Position numbers and translations under genes: made by a program. A stretch of DNA of 64,000 nucleotides from Acidobacteriota bacterium (lineage in GTDB: Bacteria > Acidobacteriota > Blastocatellia > Pyrinomonadales > Pyrinomonadaceae), in NCBI GenBank assembly GCA_019639195.1, contig JAHBSI010000004.1, positions 248,001-312,000 of the forward strand, written 5' to 3'. This document shows positions 27,760 through 36,503 of the stretch, in pieces (position 1 is the stretch's first letter; every line of letters starts with the position of its first letter). The notes beneath the pieces were generated by a model. The model did not search any database and was not told the DNA's origin. It saw nothing but the letters and a program-made list of their open reading frames with translations.

Positions 27760-28737
27760 TCACGACTCGCGTCGAACACGTACCTTGAGGGCCTTTGGTA
27801 CGCTCTCGTAAACGGCCGGCAAACGGCCGGGCAATTCACCGTCAGTTTCAAGCCGGATCTCAACATTCGGATCGAACGACGAGATCTCGATACGTTTTGC
27901 AAGGCGATGATCCACCTCATCAAGGGCCAGGTGTGTTCCGCGATAAAGTGTAATGCCGCGTGCGACGACCTTCGCAGCGGAGATAGCTCCAATATTAACA
28001 ACGTCGAGAAGGCCGTCCGTCAGCTTTGCTTCCGGGGCGATCATCATGCCGCCCCCAAAAAATCGTGCGTTTGCGACGCAGAAGTTTACGGACTGAAGGT
28101 TGCTCTCTTCTCCCTCGTCAAATCGTACGCGAAGAATGAATGGCGCGAGATCGGCGATCTCACGAAGCGTGGATGCGGCGAAATTCGCCTGGCCTCTTAG
28201 ATGTTTCGTCGGGAGCCAATCAAAGACCTTTGTGCCTTTCACGCGGTCTATGATCGATGCGGCAAGCCCGACAGACGAAACATTCAAAAAAAATCGTGAG
28301 ACCTCGTTGTTGTCATTGTCCACAAAGGTCACTTTCCCGGCATCGATCGTCTTTGTAACACCCTCGCGAAGAGCCTTCGCGGCCTCCCGCGGATCATTTG
28401 GGATGTTGACCGAGCGCCGAAAGTCGCCGCCCGTACCAGAAGGGAGAATGCCGAGCTCGGCGTCAGCACCCGAGCGAATGATGCCATTTGCAACCTCGTT
28501 CACCGTGCCATCACCTCCGCAAGCAATGATGGATTTACGGCCTTCGCGGGCGGCTCGCTCGGCGATCAGGGTCGCATCGCCCGGGCCTTTTGTGAAAGCT
28601 GCGGAGTATGGCCCGAAATGGGTACGCAGTTCGCTGGCCGTTGCGGCCCATGTCTCGCGCGTCGAGCCCGCAGCCGACTTGGGATTCACGATCACAAGCG
28701 GCAGCTTAGTACTTTGCTCAAAAGGCTCTTTACGCAT
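27760..28737 (-). CDS. Diacylglycerol/lipid kinase family protein (YegS/BmrU-like)
   Basis: This 325-residue soluble kinase would phosphorylate a membrane lipid such as diacylglycerol or a sphingoid/phosphatidylglycerol-type lipid. The N-terminal DAGK catalytic domain has LVIVNPKSAAGSTRETW, the nucleotide motif ACGGDGTVNEVANGII (GGDGT) and GILPSGTGGDFRRS. The C-terminal beta-rich domain contains FFGGGMMIAPEAKLTDGLLDVV and a late LETDGELPGRLP segment, both typical of YegS-like kinases. Substrate is unknown. It is the first gene of a leftward group that continues with the DUF2490 barrel protein. Confidence 0.9.
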   Translation of the reverse strand: MRKEPFEQSTKLPLVIVNPKSAAGSTRETWAATASELRTHFGPYSAAFTKGPGDATLIAERAAREGRKSIIACGGDGTVNEVANGIIRSGADAELGILPSGTGGDFRRSVNIPNDPREAAKALREGVTKTIDAGKVTFVDNDNNEVSRFFLNVSSVGLAASIIDRVKGTKVFDWLPTKHLRGQANFAASTLREIADLAPFILRVRFDEGEESNLQSVNFCVANARFFGGGMMIAPEAKLTDGLLDVVNIGAISAAKVVARGITLYRGTHLALDEVDHRLAKRIEISSFDPNVEIRLETDGELPGRLPAVYESVPKALKVRVRRES

Positions 28738-28795
28738 CGGTAAGGCTAAGGAGTCGGGTTCTCGAACAATTATCGGTCTTCTGTATCAAAAGCAC

Positions 28796-28835
28796 AAAAA
28801 GGAAACGGCAGCCGCATTTCGTCACACGGCTGCCG
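28796..28835 (-). terminator. Rho-independent terminator after the Xaa-Pro aminopeptidase gene
   Basis: A perfect 9-bp stem CGGCAGCCG (28806-28814) / CGGCTGCCG (28827-28835) is followed, on the minus strand, by TTTCCTTTTT. It ends the NHL/M23 to aminopeptidase transcript before the lipid kinase gene. Confidence 0.85.
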
Positions 28836-28858
28836 GAGTGTTAAAAAGGGTTGTGCCT

Positions 28859-30364
28859 TTATTCCGCCGAGCGGGCCGCATACGGGAACAGCGTCGATGG
28901 CATTGCCCCGAACGAAACCTTCTTTGGCGCGACCTTCATAAAGGCCTCAATGTCCGACATCTTCCGCGGTAGAGCTTTTGACAGCCATTCAACGCCAGTC
29001 GGTGTGACAAGCACATCGTCCTCGATCCGTACGCCGATATTCTTGTATTTCTCAAACGCCGGCAGCACCTTTGCCTTGAATGCCTGAGCCTCGGGCGTAT
29101 TGGGAAGGTAGTCGAGGGCGTCGCCACGAATGTATATGCCCGGCTCAATAGTAAAGACCATTCCCGGAGCAAGCGTCGCATAGCTTCCGACATCGTGTAC
29201 GTTCATCCCGATGCCATGGCCGAGGCCGTGCATATAAAAGAGGCGAAATTGCTGAGAATTCGCGTCGGTGATGAGTCCGAGTTTGAATAGGCCTTCGCGG
29301 ATGACCTTATCTGCGGCCGCAGATGCCTCGCGAAAAGTAGAACCGGGCTTTACGGTCTTCGCAGCGGCTTCTTGGGCGTCATAAACGATCTGGTAGATGT
29401 CGGCCTGCTCCTTTGAGTACTTTCCGCTAACGGGGAAGGTGCGAGTAATATCCGCCGAATAGTGGCTATACTCAGCCGCCGCATCGATCAGCATCAGTTG
29501 GCCTGCCTTCACGGGTGACTGCGACTCTTCGTAATGCAGTGTGGTTGCATTCGGGCCGCATCCTACGATCGACGGATATCCCCAGTAGTCAGCATTGCGG
29601 CGTTTGAATACATATTCAAGCTCGGCCTGGACCTCGTACTCCCAGCTTGAGCGTCCGACAGTTGCCCACGCCCGCATATGGCCCTCGATCGAGATATCGA
29701 TCGCATGCTGAAGCAATTTCAATTCATACGGACTCTTTATGAGCCGCAAGCCGTCGAAGATCGGTCTGGCATTGACGGACTTTCCATTTGTGATGCGAGC
29801 GGCGAATTCAGCTTCTTGACGATATTCACGCTGACCTTCAGAGTCCTGTTCACCTTCGGGCAGAAGAAGGTAAATGCTCCGATCCGATGTGGAATTCTTA
29901 GCGAGCGAGGTCAAAAAGTCACCAAACGCAGAGGCGTCAACAATGGTACTGATGCCCGAAATGCGTTTTGCATCTTCGATCGAATATCGCTTGCCGTTCC
30001 ATGTTTCAAAGCGAGGGTCTCGCTTTGGCAAATAGACCGTTTCCGTGACCTTGCCGCCCTTTTTCTCAATCACAAGGCTGATGTTCTGCTCTTTGAGTTC
30101 TGTCAGATAGAACAGATCGTTCTCCTGCCTGAAAACGTAGTCAACATCACCTGTGTAGAGCTTTGGTTCGGCGCTGAACATCACAAGAACACTGTTGTCC
30201 TGCATCTGGGCTGCGATCTGAGCCCTTCGTTTGGCAAGCTCGGCCTGACGTTCGCTGTCAGAGAAGACCGGGGCCGGCGGCGTGGGGATCGGTCGGTCCA
30301 GCCTCTGAGCATAAGCCGCGAATGTGAGTGACGTAAGGATCAAAAATAAAAAGGTCGTTTTCAT
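28859..30364 (-). CDS. Secreted Xaa-Pro aminopeptidase (M24B)
   Basis: This 501-residue metallopeptidase releases N-terminal residues preceding proline. A signal peptide (about 1-19) indicates an exported form. An AMP_N domain (about 30-190) precedes the creatinase-fold domain. The five metal ligands are visible: the two Asp of LIDAAAEYSHYSADITRTF, His in HGLGHGIGMNVHD, Glu in FTIEPGIYI and Glu in GVRIEDDVLVT. The start codon overlaps the stop of the upstream NHL/M23 gene by 4 bp (ATGA), so the two are coupled. Confidence 0.93.
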   Translation of the reverse strand: MKTTFLFLILTSLTFAAYAQRLDRPIPTPPAPVFSDSERQAELAKRRAQIAAQMQDNSVLVMFSAEPKLYTGDVDYVFRQENDLFYLTELKEQNISLVIEKKGGKVTETVYLPKRDPRFETWNGKRYSIEDAKRISGISTIVDASAFGDFLTSLAKNSTSDRSIYLLLPEGEQDSEGQREYRQEAEFAARITNGKSVNARPIFDGLRLIKSPYELKLLQHAIDISIEGHMRAWATVGRSSWEYEVQAELEYVFKRRNADYWGYPSIVGCGPNATTLHYEESQSPVKAGQLMLIDAAAEYSHYSADITRTFPVSGKYSKEQADIYQIVYDAQEAAAKTVKPGSTFREASAAADKVIREGLFKLGLITDANSQQFRLFYMHGLGHGIGMNVHDVGSYATLAPGMVFTIEPGIYIRGDALDYLPNTPEAQAFKAKVLPAFEKYKNIGVRIEDDVLVTPTGVEWLSKALPRKMSDIEAFMKVAPKKVSFGAMPSTLFPYAARSAE

Positions 30365-32355
30365 TCAGTTACCTCGAATGGAATTTCTTTTACTGTCGTA
30401 TTTCCGAATCGGTCGGCGGCAATGGCGCGAATCGCGTACCGGCCCGGCTCCATATTCGCAAGGTTGATCACGTTCTCGGCCGCCTCTTCGCCGTGCACGC
30501 GGTTCGAAACGATGTAGATGAACCTTGTCGTCCCGGTCGCCCCTGAATAACTGTCCTTCGCAAATACAAGCTGGGCAGCACTTGGCGGCGGCAAAAGATC
30601 AAACTGAATTGTCCAGTCAATGTCTCCAACCGGTGTTGAATAACCATTGATCAACTGCCAGCCTAGCTTGTAAAGGCCAAGTTTCCGGCGTTCCGGATTA
30701 CCGTCCATACGATCGTACGCCTCGACGGCCAAACGTATCTTCCCGGCAAGCTGATTACGGCTTATACGTGCATTTGTTTCAATTTCGCGGTCATCGATCA
30801 AAAGATGGAGGTTGTCGATGGTTGGTGGGATCTTGTCGGCGACACTCGGTAAGATGAGCGCATCGAGAGCGTTCATCTCGTAACCGCTTCGACCGGCAAC
30901 AAGATGGACGTGGTTCATTGGATTCAACGTGCCGATCGCATCGCCTGCCATGAATTTAGTACCTCGCGGAACTCTGACGCCATCTGGCTTCGCGTCAGGG
31001 CCGATCGAGAAGAGGAATCTTGGATCGCCGAAAGACTCCCCGTTCGCATTTCGGCCGAGACGTACGTGTATATAGCCGAGCTGCGGAAAACGTACGAGCT
31101 CTCTGAGTGTGCCGAAATTATCTGCTGCGAGCGGTTCGAGCACCTTTTCGGTGCGCACAAGACGAGCGATCTCGCCGTAGCCGCCCGCAATATCAAGACC
31201 GTTATGAAAGTGCAGTTCGTCCGACGCGGCACCCGTCACTCTTCCACGCAGCTCGCCGAAAGTTCCTGCAATGTCCCGTTTTTGCTCGGGTGGGTTGTAT
31301 GGCCAGCGATGCGGCTCAGTTTCGCGGAACTGATCAGGTGTGGCGTGAAGGCGTGAAGCCTCATCGGGCGAGATCGGTTTTCGACCGATGTCCGTATCTG
31401 CAACGCGGACAAGCCGATTGTCGCTGTCCGCAATAAAAACGCGGCCGTTCTCGTCCACTGCGATCCCCGAGATCCGATTAAAACGTGCTTCGCCAAGTTT
31501 GCCATCGGCAAGGCCCCGTCGAGGTGAATTAAGGGTTCGAATACGGGGAATTATTCCACCCAGATACTTCAAAGTACTGCGGTCGGCGGCGAATATTCCG
31601 CCATCCGAACCAACAGCAATACCGACCGGCCGGTACAACGATGCTTCCGATAAGATCGTATTTGCCGAAGAATCGGAGCCACCACCGGCGAGTGTCCATG
31701 CGGAGCCGTCTTTTTCCACCGCTCGGATCCGCCCGTTGCCCGTATCTGCGACCAGAACAAGGTCTTTCCATACGGCAAGCCCGGTCGGAGTGTCGAACTG
31801 GGCAGTTGCACCATCCGAATATCCCTTTGTTGTGCCGGAGAGTGTTCGGACCGTTCCGTTCTCGATCAGGCGAATTCGGTCGTTGTAAGTGTCAGCCACA
31901 AAGATCCGCCCGTCCTTATCAACCGCGACGCCGATAGGGCCACGAAATTTCGCCTGAGACGCTGGACCATCGCTGTCGCCTGCTTCGTTATCGACTCCGG
32001 CAACTATTGCGACCGTGCCACTTTTATCGACCGATCGGACCGTATTTGAGCCCGTATCGGCAACCATCAGCTGTCCGTCCGGCAGGAAAGCGATCTGCGA
32101 AGGCGTGTTCAGGCCGGACGCGAAGAGCGTCAGGCGGCCTTCAGGATCGATCTTCCAGATGCAGTCTTTTTCCCCGTCAGAGACATAAACAAAACCATCG
32201 CGAACAGCGATGCCGAACGGTTCACCAAACGAGGAGTCCCGACCCGCAAAGGTACTTACAACGGACGGAAACTTGTAAAAGCTGCCGCCATGTCCACAGC
32301 TTGACGCCGCGACAGCGACTAGGAAGATCAATAAATAGCGAAGGAATTTAGGCAA
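30361..32355 (-). CDS. Lipoprotein with NHL beta-propeller and M23 (LytM) peptidase-like domain
   Basis: Taking TTG at 32355 gives a 664-residue protein with a clean lipoprotein signal (FLRYLLIFLVAVAASSC, lipidated Cys20). A longer frame from 32445 would add a non-signal leader. Residues about 30-325 form NHL repeats (IGVAVDKDGRIFVADTYNDR and others). Residues about 365-500 look like an M23 endopeptidase: H384-x3-D388 in HFHNGLDIAG, His430 in YIHVRLG, and H482-x-H484 in NHVHL, so all expected Zn and catalytic residues are present. A C-terminal Ig-like region follows (about 515-664). It may sense or hydrolyse peptidoglycan peptides. It is coupled to the aminopeptidase gene. Confidence 0.75.
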   Translation of the reverse strand: MPKFLRYLLIFLVAVAASSCGHGGSFYKFPSVVSTFAGRDSSFGEPFGIAVRDGFVYVSDGEKDCIWKIDPEGRLTLFASGLNTPSQIAFLPDGQLMVADTGSNTVRSVDKSGTVAIVAGVDNEAGDSDGPASQAKFRGPIGVAVDKDGRIFVADTYNDRIRLIENGTVRTLSGTTKGYSDGATAQFDTPTGLAVWKDLVLVADTGNGRIRAVEKDGSAWTLAGGGSDSSANTILSEASLYRPVGIAVGSDGGIFAADRSTLKYLGGIIPRIRTLNSPRRGLADGKLGEARFNRISGIAVDENGRVFIADSDNRLVRVADTDIGRKPISPDEASRLHATPDQFRETEPHRWPYNPPEQKRDIAGTFGELRGRVTGAASDELHFHNGLDIAGGYGEIARLVRTEKVLEPLAADNFGTLRELVRFPQLGYIHVRLGRNANGESFGDPRFLFSIGPDAKPDGVRVPRGTKFMAGDAIGTLNPMNHVHLVAGRSGYEMNALDALILPSVADKIPPTIDNLHLLIDDREIETNARISRNQLAGKIRLAVEAYDRMDGNPERRKLGLYKLGWQLINGYSTPVGDIDWTIQFDLLPPPSAAQLVFAKDSYSGATGTTRFIYIVSNRVHGEEAAENVINLANMEPGRYAIRAIAADRFGNTTVKEIPFEVTE

Positions 32356-32461
32356 AATCTTGTAAAAGAAGGTCGAGCTAGATCTACATTCCTGAATTTG
32401 ATGCCCGACGGTGTTAATATTATCTTGGTCACAGACAAGCATCAAATTTTTGGAGGATCTT

Positions 32462-33091
32462 ATGTTTTCTCTCGATCAACTATTGGGACAGGGCCGCGGA
32501 AGCGAAGCTGTCGATCAAATTAGTCAAAATGTAGGGGCAGAACCGTCTCTGGTGAATTCGGCGATCTCGATGGCTCTTCCGGCGATACTGGGCGGGCTTG
32601 CAAATAACGCCTCGACGCCGCAGGGGGCGGAAAGCTTGAACAACGCTCTCGATCGCGACCATTCGTCGAGTGGTATTCTGGATAATCTCGGCGGCCTCGC
32701 CGGAGCTATCTTTGGCGGCGGCCAGCAGCAGGCTCCACCACCTTCGGCAGATGGAAGCGGCATTCTTGGCCATATCCTTGGCAATTCGCAAGGAGCACTC
32801 GCTCAGAATGTCAGTCAAAAGACAGGTCTTAACGTTGGCCAGGTCGCTCAGATACTGATGATGCTCGCACCTATCGTTATGAGTTATTTGGGTCAAAGGA
32901 AGCAGCAGGAAAATGTCGGTGCCGATGGCCTCGGCGGCCTGCTTGGCGGCATTTTGGGCGGAGCCGGAGCGTCGGCTGCACAGGGCGGCGGTCTATCGGG
33001 CATTGCGTCCGCGATGCTCGACAGCGACCACGATGGCAGTGCTCTAGATGACCTTGCATCTATGGCCTTCAATTATATTAGGAACAAGTAA
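32462..33091 (+). CDS. DUF937 family protein
   Basis: This 209-residue protein starts MFSLDQLLGQGRG and continues with the DUF937 pattern ISMALPAILGGLANNAS near residues 34-50. A second related unit contains VGQVAQILMMLAPIVMSYLGQ (about 133-153). Linkers are Gly/Gln/Ala-rich (FGGGQQQAPPPSADG, LLGGILGGAGASAAQGGG). The function of the family is not established; related YidB proteins share this fold. The start at 32462 is chosen because GGAGG lies 5 bases upstream, while the longer frame has none. It is followed by a strong terminator, so it is probably monocistronic. Confidence 0.82.
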   Translation: MFSLDQLLGQGRGSEAVDQISQNVGAEPSLVNSAISMALPAILGGLANNASTPQGAESLNNALDRDHSSSGILDNLGGLAGAIFGGGQQQAPPPSADGSGILGHILGNSQGALAQNVSQKTGLNVGQVAQILMMLAPIVMSYLGQRKQQENVGADGLGGLLGGILGGAGASAAQGGGLSGIASAMLDSDHDGSALDDLASMAFNYIRNK

Positions 33092-33122
33092 CACCTTCAC
33101 TTTCTTATAAGAATTTAGTTGC

Positions 33123-33152
33123 GGGCCGCCTGACCTTGAGGGCGGCCTTTTT
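33123..33152 (+). terminator. Rho-independent terminator after the DUF937 gene
   Basis: GGCCGCC (33124-33130) pairs with GGCGGCC (33141-33147) across a 10-nt loop and is followed by TTTTT. It lies 32 bp after the stop codon. Confidence 0.9.
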
Positions 33153-33298
33153 CCCCTCATATCCTTCTGCTAACGATATTTTTTGTAGGCTGGCGGACAC
33201 TCCTCAGGGTAGGCTTGCGGTCTAATTTTCTCACATCCCCCCAAAACTCATCCCTTATACATAAGGCCGGTTGGCCGTTTCAACACGGAGGAATGAAA

Positions 33299-33529
33299 AT
33301 GAGAATAATACTTGGAATGATGCTTGTGCTTGGATGCGGAGCGGGGATCCTTTTTGGTTCTGAGGCGGGTTCGAGAGTGCTAACTGGGGCACGCCCAATG
33401 CCGACGCCACCCGCAAATATCCTTGAAAATTCAAATTCGAACGGGAATGCAAATTGGCATTCGAATATGAATATGAACGTAAATGCAGATGCAAACTCCG
33501 ACGCCGAACCCTCCAACACTTTTCGATAA
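33299..33529 (+). CDS. Small exported Asn-rich peptide, function unknown
   Basis: The frame encodes 76 residues. The first half is a signal or anchor segment (MRIILGMMLVLGCGAGILFG), and the second half is strongly Asn-rich (17 residues around NSNSNGNANWHSNMNMNVN). I recognise no family. ATG 33299 is chosen because GGAGG at 33287-33291 is 7 nt upstream; ATG 33293 would be only 1 nt away. The Cys in LGCGAG could be a lipobox-like site, but the context is not canonical. Similar short Asn-rich tails occur in secreted proteins of this phylum (general impression, not checked). Confidence 0.55.
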   Translation: MRIILGMMLVLGCGAGILFGSEAGSRVLTGARPMPTPPANILENSNSNGNANWHSNMNMNVNADANSDAEPSNTFR

Positions 33530-33715
33530 GGTGTCGCATTGCGGCGGCCGTGCGAGATCAAAAATGGTGTTCGGATGGCCGCTCTCCCAACGATCGAGTT
33601 GTTAGGCACTAAAATTATTTGATATTGCGGCGTCTTGGCTGAAACTATTCTGGTTTCTAGAGCGTAGATTCTATGAAGATCAACAAGATCATAATTCAAC
33701 TTCGCCTCTAAACCT

Positions 33716-36337
33716 ATGATTCACAAGAGTTTCTTTCGTCGGGTCGCGACCGTTGCGATCCTTTTTGTATTTACGCTGCCGGGGTTCGCTTTTGTTCGCC
33801 CGCTCAACACCTCACCATTTAATTTATTCGCTGATACGGGCAAGTTACCGCCGGTAAACTGGATCCGAAGCCGAAAATTCGATATCAAACATCTGTCTAT
33901 CGACCTCCATTTCGATTGGGACAAGGAGCAGGCGATGGGCGAGGAGACCGTCACTTTCGCGCCTTTCGTCGATTCAGGTCAATTCACACTTGATGCTGCC
34001 TACATGACGATAAACTGGGTGAAGGCCGCCGATGGTTCGCCGCTCAAGTTTACATATACCGGCAAAGACGACAACGACAATCTTGTTATCACCCTGAATA
34101 GGACCTTGAAAGCAGGTGAAGAATCATCTGTGAAGATCTCTTATGCTACGCATTACGTAAATGAAGCAGATGCGAATTCGCCAATTGGAGGATTTGGGAA
34201 GGGACTTCGATTCATCAAGCCCGGCCCCGACGACCCGAACAAGCCGAGGCAAATATGGTCGCAGGGCGAAACGGAATTCAACCGCTATTGGTTTCCATCA
34301 TACGATACGCCAAATGATTTTCGCACGACGGAACTGCGTGCAACCGTCGCAAAGCCTTTCTTTGTTGTCTCGAATGGAAAGTTGGAAAGCACGACCGAGA
34401 ACAAAGATGGTTCGCGGACGTTCTACTGGAAAATGGATCAGCCGTATGCAAATTATCTGACGTCGATCGTTGTCGCCGAGACAACGCCGGTCGTGCAGGA
34501 TTTTGAAGGTACGCCGGTGATCAACTACGGCTATACGAATGAGACGAAGGAAGTTGCGGCCACCACAAAGAACCTTCCCGCGACGATTAAATTCTTTTCA
34601 GATATAACGGGAGTTCGATATCCGTATCCGAAGTATTCGCAGGCCTTTGTCGAAGATTTCGGCGGCGGAATGGAGAACATTTCGGCTACAACGCAGATCG
34701 AGGAGATGATTCACGATGATCGCGAACTTCTCGACGAAGACAGCGAAAGTCTGCAGTCTCACGAACTTGCACATCAATGGTTTGGTGACTACGTGACGTG
34801 CCGCGATTGGGGCCAGATCTGGCTCAACGAAAGTTTTGCGACATATATGCAGTCGATGTGGGATGAGAAGTTCAAAGGCCACAACGAATTTCTATATAGC
34901 GATGTTCGTGCGAACCAAAATACAGTGCTTGGTGACTGGGAACGCGGTAACCGTCGGCCGATCGTTACGAAATACTACGCGAACAAGGATGCGATGTTCG
35001 ATAATTACGCATATCCGGGCGGCGGCAGCGTCCTGCATATGCTGCGAAAAACCGTAGGCGATGCAGGTTTCTTCAGGGCTTTGAACAATTATCTAAAGAC
35101 AAACGCCCACCAGCCTGTTTCGACCGAGGACCTGCGCATCGCTTTCGAGGAATCGACGGGTCAATCGCTCGACTGGTTTTTTGACGAATGGCTATACAAG
35201 ATGGGCCATCCGGTCTTTGATATCACCAAGAGCTACGACGCGGCGTCGAAGAAGCTGACGCTCAACGTCAAACAGACGCAGAAAGTTGATGAGAATAATC
35301 CCTTTCCGCAGACGCGATATTTTCAGACCTGGGTCGAAGTCGAGATCGACGGGGCCATTCATCGGGTCTGGCTCGATCCGAAGGAGATGAACGTCTTCAC
35401 TTTTGACTCAGCGACCGAGCCGAAGATCGTTAACTTCGATTACGAAGGCACGCTCCTGAAGGAAATGACCTTCAAGAAGAGTGCTGATGAGCTGCTTTAT
35501 CAAATGGCCAACGACAAAGATATGATCGCTCGCCGATGGGCCATGGGCGAGCTTCAGGAGCTTGCGAAAGCCGATAAGGCCGTCGAGGCAAAGTATGTTG
35601 ATGCGTTAATGGTCTCAGCGGAGAAAGACCCGTTCTGGCGGGTTCGGCGTGCGGCCCTTGCCTTTATTGCGAATGTATATTCACCAGATCCGCGACCCGG
35701 TGAAGAGCGTCCGGCCGCTAAACTTGATCCTAAGGTTGAAGCTCTCGTGCTTCGGCTTACGAAAGACAAGGAATCGCTTATTCGAGCCGATGCCATTGAG
35801 CTGCTAGGTGAAACAAAGGACGCAAAGTTCGTCCCGCAATACCTTGCTGCACTAAACGACCGCAGTTACGGAGTTATTGATCAGGCGGCTCCCGCACTCG
35901 GAGAGACGAAGGATGCAAAGGCTTTTGATGAATTGTCGAAGCTTACAAAAACAAGATCCTGGCACGAGCGTCTTATGGTTGCGGGCCTACGCGGGCTTGC
36001 TGCTCTTGGCGATAAGCGCGGATTTGAGGTTGCCCTCGCCGCAGTCAACGATACGTCGAACCCAACGGCGGTACGGGCGGTAGCTGCGACCACGGTCGCC
36101 GCGACTGCAAACGGTGACCCAAGGGCGTTTGACCTTTTGATGACTCAGTTCAAGGCGGCTCTTGCGTCCAATGACATTCAGGCGTTAGTGAGCGCGGTTC
36201 AAGGAGCGATAAAGCTGGGTGACCCACGGGGCCAGCAGATCTTTGATCAGATGAAGGAAAAGTTCAAGGACAATCCGCAGGCGATGAACTTTATTAACCA
36301 AATGGAGGCCGAATTTAAGGCTAACCTGAAGAAATAG
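33716..36337 (+). CDS. Exported M1-family aminopeptidase with C-terminal HEAT-like repeats
   Basis: The 873-residue zinc aminopeptidase has a signal peptide (about 1-25), the N-terminal beta-sandwich domain and the exopeptidase motif GGGMENIS. The zinc site is H349-E-L-A-H353 with Glu372 in LNESFATYM, exact M1 spacing. After the catalytic domain (to about 520) come a beta domain and an alpha-helical C-terminus (about 600-873). The latter has HEAT-like repeats such as KESLIRADAIELLGETKDAK and RSYGVIDQAAPALGETKDAK. M1 enzymes trim N-terminal residues from peptides, and this one probably acts in the periplasm or outside. It is a single gene with its own terminator. Confidence 0.93.
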   Translation: MIHKSFFRRVATVAILFVFTLPGFAFVRPLNTSPFNLFADTGKLPPVNWIRSRKFDIKHLSIDLHFDWDKEQAMGEETVTFAPFVDSGQFTLDAAYMTINWVKAADGSPLKFTYTGKDDNDNLVITLNRTLKAGEESSVKISYATHYVNEADANSPIGGFGKGLRFIKPGPDDPNKPRQIWSQGETEFNRYWFPSYDTPNDFRTTELRATVAKPFFVVSNGKLESTTENKDGSRTFYWKMDQPYANYLTSIVVAETTPVVQDFEGTPVINYGYTNETKEVAATTKNLPATIKFFSDITGVRYPYPKYSQAFVEDFGGGMENISATTQIEEMIHDDRELLDEDSESLQSHELAHQWFGDYVTCRDWGQIWLNESFATYMQSMWDEKFKGHNEFLYSDVRANQNTVLGDWERGNRRPIVTKYYANKDAMFDNYAYPGGGSVLHMLRKTVGDAGFFRALNNYLKTNAHQPVSTEDLRIAFEESTGQSLDWFFDEWLYKMGHPVFDITKSYDAASKKLTLNVKQTQKVDENNPFPQTRYFQTWVEVEIDGAIHRVWLDPKEMNVFTFDSATEPKIVNFDYEGTLLKEMTFKKSADELLYQMANDKDMIARRWAMGELQELAKADKAVEAKYVDALMVSAEKDPFWRVRRAALAFIANVYSPDPRPGEERPAAKLDPKVEALVLRLTKDKESLIRADAIELLGETKDAKFVPQYLAALNDRSYGVIDQAAPALGETKDAKAFDELSKLTKTRSWHERLMVAGLRGLAALGDKRGFEVALAAVNDTSNPTAVRAVAATTVAATANGDPRAFDLLMTQFKAALASNDIQALVSAVQGAIKLGDPRGQQIFDQMKEKFKDNPQAMNFINQMEAEFKANLKK

Positions 36338-36366
36338 CGGTTATTTGCTGCATTTGACCGCTGATC

Positions 36367-36410
36367 CAGCCGGCCGGAAAACTGCTTCCGACCGGCTGTA
36401 TTTTTGTTTT
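36367..36410 (+). terminator. Rho-independent terminator after the M1 aminopeptidase gene
   Basis: CAGCCGG-C-CGGAA (36367-36379) pairs with TTCCG-A-CCGGCTG (36386-36398), a 12-bp stem with a single mismatch. It is followed by TATTTTTGTTTT. Confidence 0.92.
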
Positions 36411-36503
36411 CCGACAGTGCAAATGCAGGCATTTTGCATCGAACCTTGCATTAGAACGCAATACTCGCGTAGTGTCTTTATTTAAGCGAAAGGCGACTGT
36501 TTT

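Noticed and set aside
28100-28972. 290-codon plus-strand frame
   Set aside because: It is antisense to the lipid kinase and runs through the terminator at 28796-28835 into the aminopeptidase gene; its composition is that of a shadow frame.
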